Both the position numbers and the translations under genes were made by a program. A DNA stretch of 23,139 bases from Bacteroidota bacterium (GTDB taxonomy: Bacteria > Bacteroidota > Ignavibacteria > UBA10030 > UBA8401). The notes beneath the pieces were generated by a model. The model made no database searches. It had not been told where the DNA came from and worked only from the letters and a program-made list of their open reading frames with translations. Where the stretch lies: NCBI GenBank assembly GCA_023229405.1, contig JALNZH010000022.1, positions 1-23,139 on the forward strand, in the 5' to 3' direction. This document shows, piece after piece, positions 17,106 through 23,139 of the stretch. Each line of letters begins with the position of its first letter. Positions within the stretch are counted from its first letter, which is position 1.

Positions 17106-17534
17106 ATGACTCAACAGAATAAAACAATCGAAATTCATATACCCAGCAATATGGGGTATGAAAAAATTGCGATGGAATCAGGTGCAGCAGTCGCCAAATT
17201 GATGCTTTTTAGTGATGACCGTATCAACGACCTAAAAACTGCCATCGCAGAAGCGTGTATGAATGCAATCGAACATGGAAATAAAACGAGCCCAACTGAA
17301 AAGGTGTTTGTTACTCTCACCGTGGATGATTCCAAACTTCAAATTGATGTGAAGGACAAAGGGAAACCATTTGCACCGGTCACTGATAAACCGGATATCA
17401 AGGAAAAAATTGAAGGGAAGGAAGAGACTCGCGGCTGGGGAATGTTTTTGATAAAAAACTTGGTAGACGAAGTGGAATTTTCTTCGCAGCCTGAAGGGAA
17501 TACGACAAGAATGATAATTTATTTACATAAATAA
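17106..17534 (+). CDS. RsbW-like anti-sigma factor / serine kinase
   Basis: 142 residues, a GHKL-type ATPase domain alone (HATPase_c_2). N box EACMNAIEHGN (Glu49, Asn53), G1-type box DVKDKGKPF (Asp84) and G2-type box RGWGMFLIKNLVDEVEF are all present. Proteins of this family bind either a sigma factor (or another target) or an unphosphorylated STAS antagonist, and inactivate the antagonist by serine phosphorylation. The probable antagonist is the next gene, 12 bases away, and the two upstream SpoIIE-type phosphatases would reverse its phosphorylation. AAGAGGA precedes the ATG. The partner that it restrains is not in the window. Confidence 0.92.
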   Translation: MTQQNKTIEIHIPSNMGYEKIAMESGAAVAKLMLFSDDRINDLKTAIAEACMNAIEHGNKTSPTEKVFVTLTVDDSKLQIDVKDKGKPFAPVTDKPDIKEKIEGKEETRGWGMFLIKNLVDEVEFSSQPEGNTTRMIIYLHK

Positions 17535-17546
17535 GGAGCTTGTGAG

Positions 17547-17891
17547 ATGGAAACAAAAGAGATGGTGACAACTGAAATGAAAAACGGGATCGTTGTTCTT
17601 AATATGCACGGAGATGTAACCCCATTCTCCGAAAAAGCAGTGATGGATGCATACGAAAAGCATTCTGCTGGAGAAACGCAAAAAATATTGATAAATTTCT
17701 CTAATGCGAAATATATCAACAGCGGTGGTATTGCCATCATTATTAGCTTAGTGTCTGAAGCGCGGAAGAAAAATCAAAAGGTGGGGGTTTGCTGTCTCAC
17801 GCCTCATTTCGTGAAAATATTTGACATGATTGGATTGAGTGATTATGTCGAAATGTATGAAACCGACGTCGAAGCGTTACAATTATTATAA
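17547..17891 (+). CDS. STAS-domain anti-sigma factor antagonist (RsbV/SpoIIAA-like)
   Basis: 114 residues, one STAS domain. The phosphorylation loop reads YINSGGIAI, so Ser59 takes the place of the regulated serine in the usual MDS-S/T-GLG of SpoIIAA/RsbV; Asn replaces the usual Asp before it, a common variation. In unphosphorylated form it should bind the RsbW-like kinase and free the kinase's target. AAGGAG lies 10 bases upstream of the ATG. It sits 12 bases after its kinase and 4 bases before the cyclase gene, the usual tight spacing of a partner-switching pair. Confidence 0.92.
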   Translation: METKEMVTTEMKNGIVVLNMHGDVTPFSEKAVMDAYEKHSAGETQKILINFSNAKYINSGGIAIIISLVSEARKKNQKVGVCCLTPHFVKIFDMIGLSDYVEMYETDVEALQLL

Positions 17892-17895
17892 CTCA

Positions 17896-19137
17896 ATGCC
17901 GGATAATTTTAAATATTCGCGAGTATCGTCGCACAATCTCGATTCCGCAAAGATCATACGGATCCAAAAAAGCCTCGAAATGAAATTGCGCTGGCTGGAG
18001 GATATGCAGCAGATGGAGCATTCGTTCAGTCCAGGAACTTCGAACGAAGAAGAGATGATGAAAGCGGTGATGTTGAGTTTGATGGGGAACTTCGGATACA
18101 GTTCGTCGTTTTTATTTTTGTGTGAGAACAGAACTTCAGACATTCGAATAATAAAACGGTACGGCGGAACCGAGGAAGATTCATATCAATTATTGGAGAT
18201 CCTTCAACAATCCTTAATGCTTAAAGAGAGGAATAACGACATCGGCCTGATTCAGTTATCCGCTGTTCCTCCCGGTGACAAGCTTGCGGGAATAGCGAAG
18301 AACAACATCGTGCTAGTAATCATTTTACCGGTCGAAAAAATGTACTGCGGTATTATTCTTTTCGGGGAACGGTTATCCCATGAAGAGTTATCTCAGGGTG
18401 AATTAAGCCTGGTATCCATTATGGCGTCCAATATCACCTCGGCAATAAAGAATTACCGCCTCACCACCAACTCGTTCCGGCTTCAGGCGGACATATTTCG
18501 TACGAGAGGGATTCTTGAGCAGTTTGTCGCTCCCGAAATTGTCGAAGAAATGTTGAATTCTGAAAAACATTTTCATACGAAAGGCGAAAGGAAATTGTTA
18601 ACGATACTTTCGGCAGACATTCGCGGTTTTACCGCGATCAGTGAAAGGAATGAACCGGAACATTTGGTTTCTGCCCTAAATCGATTTTATTCCATCATGT
18701 CCGATATTATTTCCAAACATTCTGGCATTGTGGATAAGTTTATCGGTGATGCAGTACTCGCATTATTTCGATTGGAACCAGGGAATGACCCTGTGAGGGC
18801 AATTTCGGCAGCGCTGGATATGCACAAAGGATTCGAAGAATTAATAAAATCAGATGAAGAGTTCAGATCCGTCTTTGAGAGTTCCGGTCTGGGAATAGGT
18901 ATTTCAACGGGGGAAGTGATTGTAGGTAATTTTGGTTCCGGTAGAAGAATGGATTATACGGTGATCGGACGATCGGTAAACTTGTCGGCACGATTATGCG
19001 GCTTAGCCAGGGCAAACGAGACACTTGTTGACGTCCCATCATTTGAAAAATCGCAATTACTATTCAATTTTGAGGAACTGACACCAATAAATGTTAAGGG
19101 TATCGAAGAATTTGTCCAAATGTATAAAGTAATTTGA
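17896..19137 (+). CDS. Class III adenylate cyclase with N-terminal GAF-like region
   Basis: 413 residues. Residues about 45-190 look like a GAF-type sensor (predicted alternating helices and strands, ending NITSAIKNYR), then a linker helix, then a class III nucleotide cyclase domain (about 230-400). All key residues are present: metal ligands Asp241 (SADIRGFT) and Asp285 (KFIGDAVLA), Lys281 and Asp353 (RMDYTVIG) for adenine recognition, and Asn362 and Arg366 (VNLSARL) for the transition state. It should therefore make cAMP. No membrane segment; cytoplasmic. I start at ATG 17896, 4 bases after the STAS gene ends, because the longer frame overlaps that gene; no clear Shine-Dalgarno, so coupling is likely. 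A terminator follows. How it connects with the anti-sigma relay is unknown. Confidence 0.88.
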   Translation: MPDNFKYSRVSSHNLDSAKIIRIQKSLEMKLRWLEDMQQMEHSFSPGTSNEEEMMKAVMLSLMGNFGYSSSFLFLCENRTSDIRIIKRYGGTEEDSYQLLEILQQSLMLKERNNDIGLIQLSAVPPGDKLAGIAKNNIVLVIILPVEKMYCGIILFGERLSHEELSQGELSLVSIMASNITSAIKNYRLTTNSFRLQADIFRTRGILEQFVAPEIVEEMLNSEKHFHTKGERKLLTILSADIRGFTAISERNEPEHLVSALNRFYSIMSDIISKHSGIVDKFIGDAVLALFRLEPGNDPVRAISAALDMHKGFEELIKSDEEFRSVFESSGLGIGISTGEVIVGNFGSGRRMDYTVIGRSVNLSARLCGLARANETLVDVPSFEKSQLLFNFEELTPINVKGIEEFVQMYKVI

Positions 19138-19223
19138 TATCTGAACATCCTAAAGTTGTAATTGAAAGTGAATTTCTGTAAATTTATCCAGTGGCGATTT
19201 GAACACGACAGCTTGCAGCCACT

Positions 19224-19240
19224 CAATTTATGATAAATTG
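19224..19240. promoter_or_regulatory. Short inverted repeat in the metH upstream region
   Basis: CAATTTA and TAAATTG are perfect arms around TGA. It lies before the terminator at 19272 and 125 bases before the metH start. Could be a protein-binding site or a minor hairpin of the operon's 3' end. Confidence 0.3.
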
Positions 19241-19271
19241 CTAAAGCGTCGAAGGTAGAATTTGTCTTGTA

Positions 19272-19306
19272 CCCCGGCGCATTCATTGAATGGTGTCGGG
19301 GTTTTT
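19272..19306 (+). terminator. Strong rho-independent terminator ending the signalling operon
   Basis: A long GC-rich stem starts CCCCGGCGC (19272-19280) and closes with GTGTCGGGG (19293-19301); with one bulge it continues ATTCA/TGAAT to a tiny loop. TTTTT follows at 19302-19306. It separates the cyclase gene from metH, whose start lies 59 bases further on; metH must have its own promoter or depend on read-through. Confidence 0.9.
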
Positions 19307-19364
19307 CATTTTATGTCATGGAATTATCCATGGCCAATATGCAGAACGTTTGAAGATGAATTAT

Positions 19365-22300
19365 ATGGCTAAAACATTCGAACAAATATTAAAAGAAAAG
19401 ATCGTCGTTTTCGACGGCGCAATGGGGACGAACATCCAGACTCAGAATCTCACCGCTGATGATTTTGGCGGTGAGCATTTTAATGGATGCAACGAATATC
19501 TTCTGGTCACGAAACCGGATGCGATCGAAAAGGTCCATCACGACTTCTTGGAAGCCGGTGTGGATGTGATAGAAACGGACACGTTTGGATCATCATCGAT
19601 CGTTCTGGCGGAATATGGAATTCAGGATCGTGCCTATGAGATCAGCAAACTTGGTGCAGTACTGGCAAAGAAAGTGACCCGCGAATTTTCGACCGATGCA
19701 CATCCGCGATTTGTTGCCGGTTCTATTGGGCCGACAACAAAACTTCCTTCACTCGGACATATTTCTTTCTCCGAAATGGAGAAGTCCTATTATGAACAAG
19801 TAGCCGGACTCGTTGACGGCGGTGCGGACCTTTTGATCGTAGAAACTTCGCAGGATCTTCTGCAGGTAAAAGCAGCACTCGGCGCAGCATTCCGATATTT
19901 CAGTGACAAGAAAATAAAACTTCCCGTTATCAGTTCCATCACCATCGAAACGATGGGGACGATGTTAATGGGGACAGAGGTCAACGCCGCATTGACGGCG
20001 CTCGAACCATACGATATTTCCGTCATCGGTATGAATTGCGCTACCGGTCCGAAAGAAATGTCCGAACACATTCGCTACCTCACGCAGAATTCCCGTATTC
20101 CTGTTTCATGTATTCCGAATGCCGGACTTCCGGAAAATGTCGGTGGCGTGGCGCATTATCATCTCTCACCCGATGAAATGGTACAATGGTTAACGCACTT
20201 CGTAAAAGATTTTGGCGTGAACGTTGTGGGCGGCTGTTGTGGTACTCGCCCTGATCATTTAAAAGCAGTCGTTGCGGCAATGAGCGCTTTTTCACCCAAA
20301 CAACGGACGATCGAATACCAGCCGTCTGTTTCGAGTTTGTATTCAAGCGTTACGATGGAGATGAAGCCGGCGCCGCTGATTGTCGGCGAGCGGACAAATG
20401 CGAACGGGTCCAAAAAATTTCGTGAACTTCTTCAAAAAGAAGATTACGATGGTATGGTAATGATGGCGAAGGAAGCGATCAAAGAAGGGGCGCATGTGCT
20501 GGATGTTTGCGTCGCCTACGTCGGCCGGGATGAAGTGCGGGATATGAAGGAGTTTGTTACCCGGCTGAATACCCAAGTTCCTCTCCCGCTCGTCATTGAT
20601 TCCACAGAAGCAAATGTGATAGAAGCGGCGCTGCAATTATGCGCAGGTAAAGCGATCGTTAATTCCATTAACATGGAAGATGGTGAAGAACGGATCGATC
20701 ATGTTATTCCGTTGTGCAAACGGTACGGCGCAGCGGTCGTCGCTCTGACGATCGATGAACGAGGCATGGCTAAGACGTCAAAGGATAAATTCGCTATCGC
20801 AAAACGAATATATGACCTTGTGGTGAACAAATACGGAATGCATCCCAGCGATCTGATTTTTGATACGCTCACCTTTACACTCGGAAGCGGTGACGAAGAA
20901 TTTCGCAAAGCGGGGATCGAAACGATCGAGGCGATAAAATTGATCAAGGCGGAATATCCTGAGGTGGGATTCGTTCTTGGTGTCAGTAACATCTCGTTCG
21001 GTCTTTCGCCTCATATCCGGCACGATCTGAATTCGGTCTTTCTGCATTACGCTATCGAAGCAGGATTATCCCAGGCGATCGTTAATGCTCAGAAGATTAA
21101 ACCGTTGTATAAGATTGACGACCGGGGACGCGAATTGTGTAAACAGCTCGTGTTCGACGAACGGAAGTTCGAAGGGGAACAATGCGTCTACGATCCGTTG
21201 ACGGAACTGATGGCATTCTACGCCGACAAAAAATCGGATATGAAGGCGGAAAAGAAGGAACGTGCCGGAACGATCGAAGAGATTCTGAAGAACCGCATCA
21301 TCGACGGCGAGAAGATGAATGTGAATATCGATTTGGATGACGCGATGAAAAAATTCACGCCGCTGCAGATAATTAATGAGATTCTGCTGGATGGAATGAA
21401 AGTAGTCGGCGATTTGTTCGGACGGGGTGAAATGCAACTTCCGTTTGTTCTGCAGTCCGCCGAAACAATGAAAGCTTCCGTTGCTTACCTTGAACAATTC
21501 ATGGAAAAAACCGATGCGACCAATAAGGGTTCGATGGTTCTCGCAACAGTGAAAGGGGATGTTCATGATATCGGGAAAAACCTTGTCGACATTATCCTGA
21601 CGAATAATGGCTACAAAGTATATAATCTCGGTATTAAACAACCGCTGGAGAATATTCTTAATGCATGGACGGAACACAAAGCGGATGCAATTGGCATGAG
21701 CGGACTACTGGTGAAATCAACCGCCATCATGAAAGAAAATCTCGAACTGATGAATGAACGCGGTTTAACTCCTCCGGTGGTGCTCGGCGGTGCTGCATTA
21801 ACGCGCCGGTTTGTGGAGAACGATCTTCGTTCGCTGTATAAAGGGGCGGTGGTCTATGCAAGCGATGCATTCGACGGTTTACGGTTTATGGAACAGTTAA
21901 AGACCAAAGGAGCCGAAAGTTTTTTTTCATCAACTAACGGCCAAACTGTTTCTGAAGAAGATAGTGAAGAACTGTTGACGGGATCCGAAGCAAAGATCGC
22001 CGCTGCGCTGAAAGAACATCCCGAAACGAAGACGAAGTCCAAAGTTTCGACGGTAGGGATACTGCCGAAACCGCCATTCTGGGGTTCGAAAACGGTGGAG
22101 AACATTTCGCTGGATGAGATATTCGAGTATATCAATGAAGCGGCACTCATTAAAGGGCAGTGGCAGGTTCGCAAAGGAAAACGTTCCGAAGAAGAATATC
22201 GGACGGAAGTGGATACCAAAGTTCGCCCCGATCTTGAACGATTAAAAGAACAGACAAAACGTGAGCAACTGCTGCAGCCGAAAGTTGTGTATGGATATTT

Positions 22301-22856
22301 CCCATGCAATTCAGACGGAAACGATCTGATTATTTACAACGATGATTTGAAGACCGAGAGGCTGCGGTTTACATTCCCTCGACAAAAAGACGATCGATTT
22401 CTTTGTCTTGCCGATTATTTTTCCCCGAAAGAATCCGGGAAGATCGACGTGGTACCATTTCATTTAGTCACCATGGGAAAGAAAGCATCAGAACATTCGG
22501 CGAAATTATATGCAGCCAATGACTATAAAGAATATCTCTATTTCCATGGATTAAGCGTGGAATCAGCGGAAGCACTTGCCGAGTTATGGCACAAGAAGAT
22601 CCGTGAGGAGCTCGGCATAGCCGGGAAGGATGCTCCTGAAATTAAACGATTATTCAGTCAGGGCTATCAGGGATCGCGGTACAGTTTCGGCTATCCTGCG
22701 TGTCCGAATCTGGAAGATCACACAAAACTGTTCCAGCTGCTGCAGCCGGAGCGAATCGGCGTTCATATGACGGATGAGTTTATGCTCGAACCTGAACAAT
22801 CCACCGATGCAATCGTCGTGCATCATCCCGAAGCAAAATATTTTAACATCAAGTAA
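19365..22856 (+). CDS. metH: Cobalamin-dependent methionine synthase (MetH)
   Basis: Full length, 1163 residues (E. coli MetH about 1227). Transfers a methyl group from methyl-tetrahydrofolate via cobalamin to homocysteine. Four modules in order: homocysteine/zinc domain (about 8-310; Cys225 in GMNCATG and Cys291-Cys292 in GGCCGT bind Zn); folate domain (about 335-600; GERTNANGSKKF); B12 cap and Rossmann domain (about 635-850; KGDVHDIGKN with the cobalt ligand His734); reactivation domain (about 890-1160; SRYSFGYPACPNLEDH, which binds AdoMet). Start chosen at 19365 with GAAGA 8 bases upstream; an in-frame ATG at 19290 lies inside the terminator hairpin, and ATG 19356 has a poorer ribosome-binding site. 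No cobalamin or SAM riboswitch was recognised upstream. Cytoplasmic; needs an external flavodoxin-type electron donor not seen here. Confidence 0.97.
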   Translation: MAKTFEQILKEKIVVFDGAMGTNIQTQNLTADDFGGEHFNGCNEYLLVTKPDAIEKVHHDFLEAGVDVIETDTFGSSSIVLAEYGIQDRAYEISKLGAVLAKKVTREFSTDAHPRFVAGSIGPTTKLPSLGHISFSEMEKSYYEQVAGLVDGGADLLIVETSQDLLQVKAALGAAFRYFSDKKIKLPVISSITIETMGTMLMGTEVNAALTALEPYDISVIGMNCATGPKEMSEHIRYLTQNSRIPVSCIPNAGLPENVGGVAHYHLSPDEMVQWLTHFVKDFGVNVVGGCCGTRPDHLKAVVAAMSAFSPKQRTIEYQPSVSSLYSSVTMEMKPAPLIVGERTNANGSKKFRELLQKEDYDGMVMMAKEAIKEGAHVLDVCVAYVGRDEVRDMKEFVTRLNTQVPLPLVIDSTEANVIEAALQLCAGKAIVNSINMEDGEERIDHVIPLCKRYGAAVVALTIDERGMAKTSKDKFAIAKRIYDLVVNKYGMHPSDLIFDTLTFTLGSGDEEFRKAGIETIEAIKLIKAEYPEVGFVLGVSNISFGLSPHIRHDLNSVFLHYAIEAGLSQAIVNAQKIKPLYKIDDRGRELCKQLVFDERKFEGEQCVYDPLTELMAFYADKKSDMKAEKKERAGTIEEILKNRIIDGEKMNVNIDLDDAMKKFTPLQIINEILLDGMKVVGDLFGRGEMQLPFVLQSAETMKASVAYLEQFMEKTDATNKGSMVLATVKGDVHDIGKNLVDIILTNNGYKVYNLGIKQPLENILNAWTEHKADAIGMSGLLVKSTAIMKENLELMNERGLTPPVVLGGAALTRRFVENDLRSLYKGAVVYASDAFDGLRFMEQLKTKGAESFFSSTNGQTVSEEDSEELLTGSEAKIAAALKEHPETKTKSKVSTVGILPKPPFWGSKTVENISLDEIFEYINEAALIKGQWQVRKGKRSEEEYRTEVDTKVRPDLERLKEQTKREQLLQPKVVYGYFPCNSDGNDLIIYNDDLKTERLRFTFPRQKDDRFLCLADYFSPKESGKIDVVPFHLVTMGKKASEHSAKLYAANDYKEYLYFHGLSVESAEALAELWHKKIREELGIAGKDAPEIKRLFSQGYQGSRYSFGYPACPNLEDHTKLFQLLQPERIGVHMTDEFMLEPEQSTDAIVVHHPEAKYFNIK

Positions 22857-23069
22857 ATAATGCAATATCGAAACTCTAACGTCATGCCCGTAAGTTCTGT
22901 TCGGGTATCTGTTATAAGATCCTCCTTGGTAATTATCGGGAATGATCTCTGTATATTAGCAGATAGAGCCGTTCTACAATTCAGCAGATTGAATCTGATA
23001 CTTTCTTCAACCGCGATTAAATAGTATATTTCGTCGTGGTTTTTTATTTTTGAAAGGATACGAAATACA
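22857..23069. other. metH-gpmA spacer
   Basis: About 210 bases without a gene. A small stem-loop at 22884-22908 (ATGCCCG facing CGGGTAT) lies 27 bases after metH but has no T-run, so it is at best a weak terminator. The last 60 bases are AT-rich and should hold the gpmA promoter. Confidence 0.4.
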
Positions 23070-23139
23070 ATGACAAAGTTGATCTTGATTCGCCACGGTG
23101 AATCACAATGGAATCTTGAGAATCGTTTTACCGGATGGG
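23070..23139 (+). CDS. gpmA: 2,3-bisphosphoglycerate-dependent phosphoglycerate mutase, 5' part only
   Basis: The first 23 codons read MTKLILIRHGESQWN then LENRFTGW, which is the characteristic N-terminus of GpmA. The RHGES motif holds the phospho-acceptor histidine (His9), and NRFTGW is specific to this glycolytic branch of the histidine phosphatase family. The enzyme interconverts 3- and 2-phosphoglycerate. AAAGGA lies 11 bases before the ATG. The gene is cut by the right edge of the window, not by damage. Confidence 0.93.
   Translation, partial: MTKLILIRHGESQWNLENRFTGW

Noticed and set aside
19138..19364. Cobalamin or SAM riboswitch upstream of metH
   Set aside because: A CAGTGGC near 19190 recalls a B12-box end, but it is on the wrong strand, the other conserved blocks are absent and a terminator intervenes.
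21066..21677. Reverse-strand 203-codon frame
   Set aside because: Antisense to the B12-binding module of metH, which is unambiguous.
1..23139. CRISPR array, tRNA, rRNA, integrase, transposase or phage genes
   Set aside because: No regularly spaced direct repeats, no cloverleaf and no recognisable recombinase or phage protein were seen on either strand.

Overview
The window looks like ordinary chromosomal DNA from a free-living, Gram-negative bacterium of the Bacteroidota / Chlorobiota / Ignavibacteriota kind. That placement is an inference from moderately AT-rich DNA, large secreted lipoproteins with Ig/FN3/YVTN repeats, a patatin fused to an outer-membrane barrel, a FAD-dependent thymidylate synthase (ThyX), a FabK-like reductase and B12-dependent MetH. 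No phage, plasmid, IS transposase, CRISPR, rRNA or tRNA was recognised.

Layout. (1) 1-653 is mostly non-coding and rich in short palindromes; an uncertain reverse-strand gene start may run off the left edge. (2) 654-2444 (+) encodes a lipoprotein with an unusual C-x4-CH haem-type motif and a YVTN beta-propeller. (3) 2509-7343 (-) holds a PlpD-like patatin/POTRA/barrel protein and a large multi-domain surface lipoprotein. They are separated by a rho-independent terminator, so they are probably transcribed separately. (4) 7344-8101 is a long spacer with a perfect palindrome and two very short ORFs that have good Shine-Dalgarno sites. (5) 8102-10997 (+) is a tight three-gene cluster: thyX, a DipZ-like thioredoxin-fold protein whose CxxC is SxxS, and a FabK / nitronate-monooxygenase-family flavoprotein. 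(6) 10998-13143 is a gene graveyard: two adjacent palindromic repeat elements, an obvious L-serine ammonia-lyase pseudogene with five in-frame stops and two frameshifts, then about 480 bases with nothing recognised.

(7) 13144-19137 (+) is the most interesting locus. Two tandem paralogous membrane sensors end in SpoIIE-type PP2C phosphatase domains. They are followed by an RsbW-like anti-sigma kinase, a STAS anti-sigma antagonist and a class III adenylate cyclase with a probable GAF-like region; a strong terminator closes the operon. This reads as a complete partner-switching relay (signal, phosphatase, STAS dephosphorylation, release of the kinase's target) with a cyclic-nucleotide output or side branch. 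No sigma factor is encoded in the window. (8) 19365-22856 (+) is a full-length cobalamin-dependent methionine synthase, and (9) the right edge cuts the first 23 codons of gpmA.

So the window combines one-carbon/nucleotide metabolism (thyX, metH) with envelope proteins and a signalling operon. I found no wholly unknown system. The leads most worth testing are the signalling operon with its duplicated sensors and cyclase, the SxxS thioredoxin-like protein and the repeat/pseudogene region.
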